NCBI GenBank assembly: GCA_023251935.1
Contig: JAHEXV010000016.1
Coordinates: forward strand, 1-38,550
Reading direction: 5' to 3'
Length of the DNA stretch: 38,550 nucleotides
Source: a bacterium
GTDB lineage: Bacteria > Actinomycetota > Thermoleophilia > Solirubrobacterales > 70-9
The translations under genes and the position numbers were made by a program. A model generated the notes under the pieces. It worked only from the letters and a program-made list of their open reading frames with translations. It did no database searches and was not told where the DNA came from. Shown here piece after piece: positions 5,975-13,633 of this stretch (positions within the stretch are counted from its first letter, which is position 1; the number at the start of each line of letters is the position of its first letter).

Positions 5975-6804
5975 CCCTGCGGGCGCCGGCGAAGCTCAAC
6001 CTCTGCCTGTACGTGGGGCCGCGCCGCGCCGACGGGCTGCACGAGATCCGCTCGCTGTTCTGCCCGCTGACTCTCGCCGACCGGATCGTGGTCGCCGACG
6101 CCGAGCGCGACGAGGTGGTCTGCCCCGGGATCGACGACCCCAACCTGGCGGCCGAGGCGCTCCGGAAGCTTCGCGCTCGCGGCTGGGGGCGGCCGGCCGT
6201 CCGGGTGGAGATCGAGAAGCGGATCCCCGTCGCCGCCGGCCTCGGCGGGGGCAGCGCCGACGCCGCCGCCGTCCTGCGGCTGGCCGGCGACGAAGTCGAG
6301 CGGATCCCCGAGCTCGCCGCGAGTCTCGGGGCCGACGTCTCCTCCCAGCTCGACCCCTCCTTCGCGCTGGTCGGGGGAGCCGGAGAGGTGGTCGAGCCGC
6401 TCCTGGCTCCGGCGGACTTCGGGGTCGTGCTGGTGCCGGGCGAGGGCCTGGCCACCGCCGACGTCTATGCGGAGTTCGATCGCCTCGGATCGGGCCGGGC
6501 CGCCGAGGAGCTCGACGGGCTCGCGGAAAGGCTTCGCGCCGCAACCGCGGCCGGCGCCTCGCCGCTCGACTATCCGGAGCTGCTGGTCAACGACCTGATG
6601 CCCGCGGCGCGCTCGCTGCGACCCGAGGTCGGCTCGGCGCTCGCCGCGCTCGCCGAGGCGGGAGCGGCGGTGACGCTGGTGGCCGGCTCGGGGCTGACGG
6701 CGTTCGGGCTGTTCGAGGACATCGTGGCGGCGGACCGGGCGGCCGCCGAGCTGCCGCCCCGATACGCGAGCGCGATCGTCGCCGCGCCCGAGATCGAGCG
6801 ATGA
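5971..6804 (+). CDS. ispE: 4-diphosphocytidyl-2-C-methyl-D-erythritol kinase
   Basis: A 277-residue GHMP kinase of the non-mevalonate (MEP) isoprenoid pathway. It phosphorylates CDP-methylerythritol at the 2-hydroxyl using ATP. N-terminal RAPAKLNLCLYV and the ATP-binding GLGGGSADAA (residues 90-99, just after IPVAA) are diagnostic, and the C-terminal GHMP segment GAAVTLVAGSGLTAFGLF is present. The ATG at 5971 overlaps the rsmA stop (ATGA), and its own stop overlaps the ATG of the DedA-PAP2 gene (ATGA), so all four genes from tatD form one coupled unit. The rsmA-ispE pairing is common in Actinobacteria. Confidence 0.96.
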   Translation: MTLRAPAKLNLCLYVGPRRADGLHEIRSLFCPLTLADRIVVADAERDEVVCPGIDDPNLAAEALRKLRARGWGRPAVRVEIEKRIPVAAGLGGGSADAAAVLRLAGDEVERIPELAASLGADVSSQLDPSFALVGGAGEVVEPLLAPADFGVVLVPGEGLATADVYAEFDRLGSGRAAEELDGLAERLRAATAAGASPLDYPELLVNDLMPAARSLRPEVGSALAALAEAGAAVTLVAGSGLTAFGLFEDIVAADRAAAELPPRYASAIVAAPEIER

Positions 6805-8291
6805 GCGAGGGCCGGCGCTCTCACCTGTTGCAGCTCGGGATCGCCGCGGCCGTGATCGCCGGATTCGTGGTCCTCACCCGCGTCGTGCCCAACATCGACC
6901 TTCAGCAGGCGCTCAAGGACGTCTCGGAGAAGCTCGGGGCGCTGACCTACCTCCTGGTCGGCGCGGCGGCCTTCCTGGAGACCGGGGCGTTCGTCGGCCT
7001 GCTGCTCCCCGGCGAGACGGTGATCATCCTCGGAGGAGCGGTCGCCGGGCAGGGCGAGACCTCGATCGTGCTGACGATCGGGGTGATCTGGGTGGCCGCC
7101 TTCCTCGGCGATTCGACCAGCTTCATGCTCGGTCGCCGGCTCGGGCGGGGGTTCATCCTCCGCCACGGCCCGAAGGTGAGGATCACGCACGAGCGCTTCG
7201 CCCGGGTCGAGGACTACTTCTCGCGCCACGGCGGCAAGACGATCCTGATCGGGCGGTTCATCGGGCTGGTGCGGGCGATGGCGCCGTTCACCGCCGGCAG
7301 CTCGGGGATGCGCTACACGTACTACCTCCCATTCTGCGTCCTGGGAACCGGGCTCTGGGCGGCGGCCTTCGCGCTGATCGGCTACTTCGCCTCGCAGAGC
7401 CTCGACGCGGCCGCCCACGCGGCCGGCCAGGGCACCTTCCTGTTCGGCACCGCGGTCGCAACGATCGTCGTGATCGTCGTCGCCGTTCGCTTCCTGCGCG
7501 ACGCCGAGAACCGGCGGCGGCTGGTGGCGGGGATGGAGCGCCGCGCCGCCCTCCGCCCCTTGGTCGGCTTCGCTCGCCGGCTGCGGCCGCAGGCGCGGTT
7601 CGTGATCGACCGGCTGACCCCCGGCGGGCTCGGGCTCGAGTTCACGACCCTGGTCGCGGTGCTGGCGGTCGCCCTCTACGTGGTGATCGCCTACACCGTG
7701 GTCCTCGTCCAGGACCCTGGGCCGACGCCCGGCGACCGCACCGCTGCGGACCTGGCCGCCGCCCTGCAGACGCCCTGGCTGACCGATTTGGCCAAGGTGG
7801 TGACCCAGCTTGGCTCCTCGGCGGTCATCCTGCCGCTGGCGCTCGTCGCGACGGTGCTGCTGTGTATTCGGCGCCGGTGGGTCGAGGCGGCAGTGCTGCT
7901 CGCCGCCGTCGCGATCATCTACGCGGGCGTACAGGAGCTCAAGGACGCGACCGATCGCCCCCGGCCTCCCGACCCACTGACGTCCTCGACGGGCTCCGGG
8001 TTTCCCAGCGGTCACGCCGCCCACTCGATCATCTATCCCTGGCTGGCGCTCACCCTCGCCGTTCGCCTGCGCCCGGGGATGGCGGGTGGCACCGCTCTGC
8101 TGCTCGCCGGCGTCGGCCTGGCGGTGATCGTCGGGCTGTCGCGGGTCTACCTGAGGGTCCACTATCTGAGCGACGTCAGCGCCGGGTGGGCGCTGGGCGT
8201 CGCGGCCTTCGCCGCCTGCGCCGTCGTGGCGATGGTCGTCACCCACTTGCGCCAGAATCCGCACCATGGCCCGCTTGGCGATCGGGACTGA
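6801..8291 (+). CDS. DedA-PAP2 fusion membrane protein (putative lipid phosphatase)
   Basis: A 496-residue polytopic membrane protein joining two families. Residues about 40-200 are DedA/VTT-like: ETGAFVGLLLPGE, a central GRRLGRGF segment and GRFIGLVRAMAPFTAG. DedA proteins are implicated in lipid flipping. After a basic linker (about 230-275) comes a PAP2 phosphatase domain with all three signatures: KDATDRPRP (381-389), SGFPSGHAAHS (399-409) and SRVYLRVHYLSD (447-458) carrying the catalytic histidines. PAP2 enzymes dephosphorylate lipid phosphates such as undecaprenyl pyrophosphate or phosphatidate. The gene overlaps the ispE stop (ATGA), so it is co-expressed with an isoprenoid-pathway gene. 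That supports, but does not prove, a polyprenyl-phosphate substrate. Confidence 0.92.
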   Translation: MSEGRRSHLLQLGIAAAVIAGFVVLTRVVPNIDLQQALKDVSEKLGALTYLLVGAAAFLETGAFVGLLLPGETVIILGGAVAGQGETSIVLTIGVIWVAAFLGDSTSFMLGRRLGRGFILRHGPKVRITHERFARVEDYFSRHGGKTILIGRFIGLVRAMAPFTAGSSGMRYTYYLPFCVLGTGLWAAAFALIGYFASQSLDAAAHAAGQGTFLFGTAVATIVVIVVAVRFLRDAENRRRLVAGMERRAALRPLVGFARRLRPQARFVIDRLTPGGLGLEFTTLVAVLAVALYVVIAYTVVLVQDPGPTPGDRTAADLAAALQTPWLTDLAKVVTQLGSSAVILPLALVATVLLCIRRRWVEAAVLLAAVAIIYAGVQELKDATDRPRPPDPLTSSTGSGFPSGHAAHSIIYPWLALTLAVRLRPGMAGGTALLLAGVGLAVIVGLSRVYLRVHYLSDVSAGWALGVAAFAACAVVAMVVTHLRQNPHHGPLGDRD

Positions 8292-8514
8292 GTACTTCCT
8301 GTTCGGCGGCGCCGGCGCGATCAGCCTGCTCGCGTTCGGCGTCCTGATCCTGGTGCCGGCGCTCAGCTCCTACGGACGCACCTGGGAGAAGGCGACCGCG
8401 GTCGTCCTCTCGGTGTTCGTGCTGGTGGCGCTGATCCTGCTCGGGATCGCAATCGGGGTGCTGATCGTCTACTTCTGGCCCCAGATCACGTCCGTCCTCC
8501 CGGGGGTCGACTGA
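8266..8514 (+). CDS. Small two-helix membrane protein
   Basis: An 82-residue protein with two long hydrophobic segments (about residues 13-33 and 46-69) separated by a short polar loop (SSYGRTWEKAT). The ATG lies 26 bases inside the DedA-PAP2 gene in another frame, and the reading is open to 8514. Coding is supported by its continuous membrane-protein character, its position in the coupled run and the immediate hairpin afterwards. I do not recognise a family. A partner or regulator of the upstream membrane protein is a reasonable guess only. Confidence 0.7.
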   Translation: MARLAIGTEYFLFGGAGAISLLAFGVLILVPALSSYGRTWEKATAVVLSVFVLVALILLGIAIGVLIVYFWPQITSVLPGVD

Positions 8515-8543
8515 GTCGCTTCCCGCTCTCGGGGTGCCTGCCC

Positions 8544-8562
8544 GGGGGGCCGGCGGCCCCCC
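8544..8562 (+). terminator. Short GC hairpin after the tatD-to-small-membrane-protein unit
   Basis: An 8-bp stem (GGGGGGCC at 8544-8551 with 8555-8562) closes a 3-base loop, 30 bases after the stop and 11 bases before the next -10 element. There is no T-run. Confidence 0.5.
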
Positions 8563-8572
8563 CGAAGCCCAC

Positions 8573-8578
8573 TACGAT
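8573..8578 (+). promoter_or_regulatory. Leaderless-type -10 element (TACGAT) for the PucR-family gene
   Basis: TACGAT is 6 bases before GTG 8585. It decides the start: an in-frame GTG at 8534 lies upstream of this element and would be untranscribed from it. Confidence 0.5.
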
Positions 8579-8584
8579 TCCGGG

Positions 8585-9823
8585 GTGAGCTCGAAGCCGG
8601 CGAGCCGGAAACCTCCTGCAAAGGAGGGCGGCGAGGCGACGCTCGAGGCCCTCTCCGGGGCGATCGAGTCGGGCGCCGGCCTGCCGGCGGTCGCGCGCGC
8701 CGCCGCCAAGGCGTTGGGGGCGAGCGTCGCCCTGATCGATCGCTCCAGCGCGGTGCTGGCGGTCGCCGCCTCGTCGGCCGCCGAGGAGTCGAAGCTGCTC
8801 TCGGAGGGGGACGGGGTCGAGGCCGCCGAGCTGCGGGTCGCGGACGCCGTGGTCGGCGAGCTTCGCTACCGGGCGCGGAGCGAGGCTCCGGCCCCGGCCG
8901 TGACGCGGATGGTCTCGACCCTGCTGGCGCTCGAGGTCGAGCGCGCGCGGGCGCCCGAATGGGCGAGCGACGAAGCGGCGAGCGCCTTCGTGCGCGCCGT
9001 GCTCGCTCGCCAGGTCACCGACCGCGGCGACATCGTCGCCCGCGCCGCCGAGCTGGGCACCGACGTCGGGTCGGGGGCGGGCGTGGTGGTCGCCCGGGCG
9101 ACCCCGCACTCCGCCCAGTCGGGCGACTGGCGCGCCCGGGTGTTGACCGTGGCGCTTCGGGCGCTGCGCTCGGTGGGCGCCGGCGCCCTGGGCACGCTCG
9201 GCGAGGGAGAGCCCGCCGAGGTGGCGACGATCGTCTCCGCCGCGGACGACGCGCAGCTCGAGCGCGCCGCCCAGCGGCTGGAGCGCGAGCTGAGCGCGGC
9301 GCTGACCGGATTCGCGGTGATCGTCGCCTGGAGCCGCTGCGCGCTTGATCCGGTCGACCTCTACCGGGCCGGCAAGGAGGCGCTGCTGGCCGCCAACGTC
9401 GCCGAGGCCGAGGGCCACGCGCTGCTCGCCTTCGAGGACACCGGCGCCTACCGCCTGCTGCTCCCGGCGATGAGCGAGGACCCGGGCGAGCTCGAGCGCT
9501 TCTACGAGGAGACGCTCGCCCCGCTTGTCGCCTATGACGACCAGTACGAGACCGAGCTCGTCGCCACCGTCGAGGCCTACCTGGAGAACGACGGCAACGT
9601 CGCCCAGACCGCCTCCCGCCTGTTCACCCACCGGCACACCATCCGCTATCGGCTGGAGCGGGTCAGGGAGCTGGGGGGCCACGACATCACCTCGAGTGAG
9701 GGGCGCGAGAAGCTCAGCCTCGGCCTCAAGGCGATGCGGGTGCTCGGGATCGCCCCCCCGCGCGGCCCCGCGACCGAGCCCGGCGCCGAGGCGGGCCAGG
9801 TCCCCCGTCCGAGCGACGACTAG
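8585..9823 (+). CDS. PucR/CdaR-family transcriptional regulator
   Basis: A 412-residue regulator. The C-terminal 70 residues carry the PucR-type helix-turn-helix: LVATVEAYLENDGNVAQTAS then RLFTHRHTIRYRLERVRELG, with the usual N-x-A-x-T-A..L..HR.T..YRL pattern. The central region (about 150-290) looks like the degenerate GGDEF-like domain of the PucR/CdaR group, with the DPVDLYRAGKEALLAA segment. The N-terminal part may be a GAF-like sensor (LIDRSSAVLAVA) but is weaker. Members usually regulate catabolic genes; the ligand cannot be told here. I take GTG 8585 as start because of the TACGAT element 6 bases before it. The gene converges with the SRPBCC gene, and their stop codons overlap. Confidence 0.9.
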   Translation: MSSKPASRKPPAKEGGEATLEALSGAIESGAGLPAVARAAAKALGASVALIDRSSAVLAVAASSAAEESKLLSEGDGVEAAELRVADAVVGELRYRARSEAPAPAVTRMVSTLLALEVERARAPEWASDEAASAFVRAVLARQVTDRGDIVARAAELGTDVGSGAGVVVARATPHSAQSGDWRARVLTVALRALRSVGAGALGTLGEGEPAEVATIVSAADDAQLERAAQRLERELSAALTGFAVIVAWSRCALDPVDLYRAGKEALLAANVAEAEGHALLAFEDTGAYRLLLPAMSEDPGELERFYEETLAPLVAYDDQYETELVATVEAYLENDGNVAQTASRLFTHRHTIRYRLERVRELGGHDITSSEGREKLSLGLKAMRVLGIAPPRGPATEPGAEAGQVPRPSDD

Positions 9824-10278
9824 GCGCCCGAGCGCGCGTAGGGCTCCAGTCCCTCGATCGCGCGCTTGATCGACCAGTTGTGGTTCCAGCGGAACAGCGG
9901 TCGCAGCAGGGGGGTCAGCGTCCGGAGCAGCGCGCGGTCGGCGAGCACCCGCCAATCGAAGCGGATGTGGACTCCGCCGTCCGTCGGAGCCAATGTCCAG
10001 ACGCCGCGGCCGCTCAGGTCACCTACGACGCTGACCTCGAACTCGCTCGGGCGCTCGAGGCGGACGATCGTCGAGCGGGTCTTCAGGTGGTAGGGGAGCC
10101 GGCCCTTGAACTCCTGGTGCGAGACCCGGCCGACCTGTGGCGGCCCGTCCGTCTCCACGGCGATGTAGACGGGTCGCCACCACTCCGGATAGGTGCGGGC
10201 GTCCGCCAGCGCATCGAACACCGCCTCCTGCGGAGCCTCGACATCCCACTCGTCGATGAACACGTACTCGCTGGCCAA
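9820..10278 (-). CDS. SRPBCC (START/polyketide-cyclase-like) family protein
   Basis: A 152-residue protein beginning MASEYVFIDEWDVEAPQEAV then FDALADARTYPEWW. This is the characteristic opening of SRPBCC-fold proteins (polyketide cyclase/dehydrase and lipid-binding group). These form a hydrophobic cavity and bind or modify lipids and polyketides. Later segments (LPYHLKTRSTIVRLERPSEF, VWTLAPTDGGVHIRFDWRV) fit the beta-grasp sheet of the fold. The start is TTG at 10278, preceded by an imperfect TAGAGA element 7 bases away. The gene is monocistronic and convergent with the PucR regulator. The specific substrate is unknown; nearest family members are annotated only as SRPBCC proteins. Confidence 0.88.
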   Translation of the reverse strand: MASEYVFIDEWDVEAPQEAVFDALADARTYPEWWRPVYIAVETDGPPQVGRVSHQEFKGRLPYHLKTRSTIVRLERPSEFEVSVVGDLSGRGVWTLAPTDGGVHIRFDWRVLADRALLRTLTPLLRPLFRWNHNWSIKRAIEGLEPYARSGA

Positions 10279-10352
10279 GTCTCTTTCTCTACGCGCTGGT
10301 GCCGCTGACGGATCAGGCTGGGTGGGGGCTGGGAGACGCGTTACCCGACGGT

Positions 10353-10358
10353 TACGCT
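10353..10358 (+). promoter_or_regulatory. Putative -10 element (TACGCT) for tRNA-Gln
   Basis: TACGCT lies 13 bases before the first base of the tRNA, a usual distance for a primary transcript with a short 5' leader. No clear -35 is seen. Confidence 0.4.
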
Positions 10359-10371
10359 ATCCGCGCGACCC

Positions 10372-10443
10372 TGGGGAGTCGTCCAATCGGCAGGACTCAT
10401 GGTTTTGGTCCATGCAATCCCGGTTCGAATCCGGGCTCCCCAG
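10372..10443 (+). tRNA. tRNA-Gln (anticodon UUG)
   Basis: A complete cloverleaf of 72 bases. The acceptor stem TGGGGAG (10372-10378) pairs with CTCCCCA (10436-10442), and the discriminator is G10443. The D arm is GTCC...GGAC. The anticodon stem CATGG/CCATG (10398-10402 with 10410-10414) holds the loop TTTTGGT with anticodon TTG at 10405-10407. The T arm is CCCGG-TTCGAAT-CCGGG (10419-10435). The CCA end is not encoded. It stands alone between the SRPBCC gene and the glmU region. Confidence 0.97.
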
Positions 10444-10500
10444 CTCCGCTGACTCGCCAGCCGAGGGCCTCGAGCGTCGAGCGCCGCGAAGGTGCGTTTG

Positions 10501-10533
10501 TGCACCATATACGTGCTCGATGTTCCTTTCGAT
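10501..10533 (+). repeat. Dispersed intergenic repeat, copy A
   Basis: A 33-base segment starting TGCACCATATACGTGCTC matches, at 27 of 33 positions, the minus strand of 19731-19699. Both copies lie in the 3' space between genes. The segment contains GCAC-N7-GTGC and is AT-rich compared with its surroundings. Its role is unknown. Confidence 0.5.
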
Positions 10534-10564
10534 CGACCGGCGCTGGAAAGCGGCCACCATCCGC

Positions 10565-11008
10565 CTACGGCGCGTAGTCGACGGGCGCTCGGTCGGGGTC
10601 GCAGATCCGCTTCACGTGGCGGCGTTCGTGACTGTGTCCGTTGGGGCCGATGGTGAGGGTCGCGCTCCCTTGCCACATCCTGGGAGTTCGCACTGCGATG
10701 CGTGAGCCATCTGCCGCCCCGGGCTGGCTGCGCACCGCCCATTCCCGACCCAAGATGCTCGAGACCCCGATGTCGAGCAACTGATCGGGTCCCGGACGCG
10801 TTCGCACCAAGTCGATCTCTCGGAACCGGTCGCACCTGTGCACGCCCGAGCGCACCCGGCCGCTGACGACGATGGTGCCGTTGGGGGAGACCGCCACGCG
10901 TTCGACGGTGATCGTCGTCGGGTAGTGCGGCGGCTCGCTCGGCCGTGCCACCGCGACACCGGCGGCCAGCGCCATCAACGCCATGGCCATCAGGACAGCC
11001 CTCTTCAT
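10565..11008 (-). CDS. Small secreted hypothetical protein
   Basis: A 147-residue exported protein. It opens with a signal peptide (MKRAVLMAMALMALAAGVAV, cleavage near AVA-RPS). The mature part begins EPPHYPTTITVERVAVSPNG, followed by a beta-rich stretch (GTIVVSGRVRSGVHRCDRFR) and a C-terminus with a second cysteine (VKRICDPDRAPVDYAP). The pattern of a phrase such as VSPNGTIVVSGRV suggests an immunoglobulin-like or beta-sandwich fold, but I cannot name a family. The ATG at 11008 is fixed by a strong Shine-Dalgarno (GGGGAGG, 3 bases upstream). It is divergent from glmU, with 78 bases between the start codons that must hold both promoters. Confidence 0.75.
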   Translation of the reverse strand: MKRAVLMAMALMALAAGVAVARPSEPPHYPTTITVERVAVSPNGTIVVSGRVRSGVHRCDRFREIDLVRTRPGPDQLLDIGVSSILGREWAVRSQPGAADGSRIAVRTPRMWQGSATLTIGPNGHSHERRHVKRICDPDRAPVDYAP

Positions 11009-11073
11009 GGATCCTCCCCGCAAGACAGCCAACGCACCTCGCGGTCGAACCGACCACGCACCCGCGCTCGCTT

Positions 11074-11079
11074 TACGAT
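11074..11079 (+). promoter_or_regulatory. Leaderless-type -10 element (TACGAT) for glmU
   Basis: TACGAT is 7 bases before GTG 11087. No Shine-Dalgarno is present. It lies in the short divergent region shared with the gene at 11008 on the other strand. Confidence 0.5.
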
Positions 11080-11086
11080 TCCGCAG

Positions 11087-12481
11087 GTGAGCGGCCCCAC
11101 GGTCCTGATCATGGCCGCCGGCGAGGGGACTCGGATGCACTCGTCGGTGCCGAAGGTGCTGCACCCCGTCTGCGGTCGGCCGATGATCGCCTGGCCGGCG
11201 ATCGCCGCGCGCGACGCCGGCGCCGAGCGCGTCTGCGTGATCGTCTCGCCCGAGCGCGACCTCGGCTCGGCACTCCCGGACGGAACCGAGACGGTCGTCC
11301 AGCCGAACCCGGACGGCACCGGCGGCGCGGTGCGGGCGGCGCTCGACATCGTCCGCGACTCTGAGACGGTGGTGGTGCTGAACGGCGATCACCCCCTGGT
11401 CTCGGCCGCGGTGATCGAGGAGCTCGTCTCGGCCCACCGGGACGCCGGCGCGGCGGCGACCGTGATGAGCGTCGAGCGCGACGACGCGGAGTCGCTGGGG
11501 CGGATCGTCCGCGACGCGAGCGGCGACTTCGAGCGAATCGTCGAGACCAAGCACCCGGAGGGCGTCCCCGCCGAGGTGCTCGCGATCCGCGAGGTGAACA
11601 CGAACCAGTTCGCGTTCGAGGCCGCGGCGCTGGCCGACGCCCTCGATCGGCTCGGCAACGACAACGTCGCGGGCGAGTACTACCTCGGCGACGTGCTGCC
11701 GCTGATCCGCGAATCGCGGGGACGGGTGATCGCCCATCGCACCGACGACCTGACGGTCAACTTCGGGGTCAACAACCGGGCGGAGCTGGCGATCGCCAAC
11801 GCGATCGCCCGCCGCCGGATCCTCGAGCGCCACATGCTCGCCGGGGTCACGGTCGCCGACCCGGAGGCGACCTGGATCGACGCCGACGTCGAGATCGAGC
11901 CCGACGCCGTGATCGAGCCCGGGACCACGCTCCGGGGTCGGACGCGGGTGGGGCGGGCCAGCGTCGTCGGCCCCCACACCACCCTGATCGACTCGGCCCT
12001 CGGCGCCGAGGTTCAAGTCCCGCACTCCTACCTGGTCCAGTGCGACGTCGCCGACCGCTGCCAGGTCGGGCCCTTCGCCTATCTGCGACCCGGGGCGACG
12101 CTCCGGGAGGGCGCCAAGGCCGGCACCTTCGTCGAGGTCAAGAACTCCGAGATCGGGGAGGGCGCCAAGGTCCCCCACCTGTCGTACGTCGGTGACGCCG
12201 AGGTGGGCGCCGGCTCCAACCTCGGCGCCGGGACGATCACCGCCAACTACGACGGTTTCCGCAAACACCGGACGAAGATCGGGCGCGACACCCGCATAGG
12301 GGTTGACACGACGCTGGTTGCTCCCGTAAATGTCGGCGACGCCGCCTACACTGGGGCTGGCTCGGTGGTCACCGAGGACGTTCCGCCCGGAGCGCTCGGG
12401 ATCACCCGGCCGAAGCAGGAAAACGTCGAGGGTTACGCCGAGAAGAAGGCGCGCGAGGCGAAAGAGGAGTCGAAGGACTGA
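11087..12481 (+). CDS. glmU: Bifunctional UDP-GlcNAc pyrophosphorylase / GlcN-1-P acetyltransferase
   Basis: A 464-residue cytoplasmic enzyme that acetylates glucosamine-1-phosphate and then couples it to UTP to make UDP-GlcNAc for peptidoglycan and other glycans. The N-terminal uridyltransferase domain shows LIMAAGEGTRM (7-17), SSVPKVLHPVCGRPM, NGDHPLV and EYYLGDVLPLI. The C-terminal left-handed beta-helix has hexapeptide repeats (DAVIEPGTTLRG onward) and the acetyltransferase signature GAGTITANYDG. The start is GTG 11087, because TACGAT lies 7 bases upstream and the protein begins directly with the nucleotide-binding loop. Its stop TGA shares its final A with the ATG of prs, so the two are coupled. 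Confidence 0.97.
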   Translation: MSGPTVLIMAAGEGTRMHSSVPKVLHPVCGRPMIAWPAIAARDAGAERVCVIVSPERDLGSALPDGTETVVQPNPDGTGGAVRAALDIVRDSETVVVLNGDHPLVSAAVIEELVSAHRDAGAAATVMSVERDDAESLGRIVRDASGDFERIVETKHPEGVPAEVLAIREVNTNQFAFEAAALADALDRLGNDNVAGEYYLGDVLPLIRESRGRVIAHRTDDLTVNFGVNNRAELAIANAIARRRILERHMLAGVTVADPEATWIDADVEIEPDAVIEPGTTLRGRTRVGRASVVGPHTTLIDSALGAEVQVPHSYLVQCDVADRCQVGPFAYLRPGATLREGAKAGTFVEVKNSEIGEGAKVPHLSYVGDAEVGAGSNLGAGTITANYDGFRKHRTKIGRDTRIGVDTTLVAPVNVGDAAYTGAGSVVTEDVPPGALGITRPKQENVEGYAEKKAREAKEESKD

Positions 12482-13512
12482 TGGCAACGCTTGAGGAGCG
12501 TCCCCAGGTGGTCAGCTCGATCCCGCAGGACTACACCAAGCGCCTGATGGTGTTCGGCGGACGTTGCTCGATGGAGCTCGCGGCGCGGATCGCGGGCAAG
12601 CTCGACGTCGACCTGGGCCAGGCCGACCTGCGGACCTTCGCCGACGGCGAGGTCTACTGCCGCTACGAGGAGTCGATCCGCGGCGCCGACGTCTTCCTGG
12701 TCCAATCGACCGCCGCCAACGCCGGCCAGGGCATGACCCCCAACGACGCCCTGATGGAGCTCCTGGTGATGATCGACGCCGCCCAGGGCGCCTCCGCGCA
12801 CCGGATCATCGCCGTGATGCCCTGGTTCGGCTACGCCCGCCAGGACAAGAAGTCCCAGCCGCGGGAGCCGATCTCGGCCCGGGTCGTCGCCAAGGCGCTG
12901 GAGGCGGTTGGCGTCGACCGGGTGCTGGCGATGGACCTCCACTCCGGCCAGGCGCAGGGCTTCTTCGAGGTCCCCGTCGACCACATGACCGCGATGCCGA
13001 TGCTCACCCAGTACTTCATGGACCAGGCGTTCACCGAGGAGCTTGTGATCGTCTCGCCGGACGCCGGCCGGGTGAAGGTGGCGAGGAACTTCGCCCGCAA
13101 GATCGGCTGCCACTGGGCGGTGATGGAGAAGGAGCGCCCGGCCCAGCAGGTCGCCGAGATCGGCTACGTGGTCGGCGACGTGAGGGGCAAGACCGCGGTC
13201 CTGGTCGACGACATGATCGACACCGCCGGCACCCTCTGCGCCGCGGCCAGCACGGTGCTCGACGAGGGCGCCGCCCGGGTGATCGCGGCGGCCACCCACG
13301 GCGTCTTCTCCGGTCCGGCCTTCGAGCGCCTCGCCTACGAGCAGTCGGGGATCGAGCGGATCGTCGTCACCGACACCGTCCCGCTGCGCCCCGGCGCCCC
13401 GGACAACATCACCGTGCTCTCCACGGCCCAGACGCTGGCCGACTCGATCCGGCGCATCTTCGCCGACGATTCGGTGAGCGAGATCTTCGCCGGCGAGAAC
13501 CAGCTCTTCTAG
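12481..13512 (+). CDS. prs: Ribose-phosphate pyrophosphokinase (PRPP synthase)
   Basis: A 343-residue enzyme making PRPP from ribose-5-phosphate and ATP, the entry point to nucleotide, histidine and tryptophan synthesis. Signatures include FADGEVYCRYEESIRGADVF, the ATP flexible-loop region WFGYARQDKKSQPREPISAR, AMDLHSGQAQGFF, and the PRPP-binding loop VLVDDMIDTAGT (from about residue 240). The length is slightly above the usual 310-330 because of a roughly 15-residue N-terminal extension (MATLEERPQVVSSIPQDYTK). ATG 12481 overlaps the last base of glmU. The glmU-prs pair is conserved in Actinobacteria. A hairpin follows the stop. Confidence 0.97.
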   Translation: MATLEERPQVVSSIPQDYTKRLMVFGGRCSMELAARIAGKLDVDLGQADLRTFADGEVYCRYEESIRGADVFLVQSTAANAGQGMTPNDALMELLVMIDAAQGASAHRIIAVMPWFGYARQDKKSQPREPISARVVAKALEAVGVDRVLAMDLHSGQAQGFFEVPVDHMTAMPMLTQYFMDQAFTEELVIVSPDAGRVKVARNFARKIGCHWAVMEKERPAQQVAEIGYVVGDVRGKTAVLVDDMIDTAGTLCAAASTVLDEGAARVIAAATHGVFSGPAFERLAYEQSGIERIVVTDTVPLRPGAPDNITVLSTAQTLADSIRRIFADDSVSEIFAGENQLF

Positions 13513-13518
13513 CGGTAC

Positions 13519-13534
13519 CCGCATTCCCATGCGG
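13519..13534 (+). terminator. Terminator after glmU-prs
   Basis: A 6-bp stem (CCGCAT/ATGCGG) closes a 4-base TCCC loop and is followed by TTTGCT, 6 bases after the prs stop. The stem and short T-stretch resemble an intrinsic terminator. A second inverted repeat (CTACCCC-TT-GGGGTAG, 13581-13596) lies further down, before the next gene. Confidence 0.6.
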
Positions 13535-13633
13535 TTTGCTGGGCGATCCGTGAACTTCGCCGGGCGCAGGTGTCGCCGGTCTACCCCTTGGGGTAGTGCT
13601 CGGGAAAACTGCGGGTGAGATGGTTCTCGTGCG

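Noticed and set aside
6570-8267. A long minus-strand frame opposite ispE and the DedA-PAP2 gene
   Set aside because: It is rich in Arg, Gly, Asp and His with no domain, and antisense to well-supported genes.
8534-8584. Earlier GTG start for the PucR-family gene
   Set aside because: It lies upstream of the TACGAT element and inside the region with the terminator hairpin; GTG 8585 fits the leaderless pattern.
10341-11057. Minus-strand protein frame covering the tRNA-Gln region
   Set aside because: It runs antisense through a clear tRNA and joins unrelated sequence; it is a typical tRNA read-through artefact.
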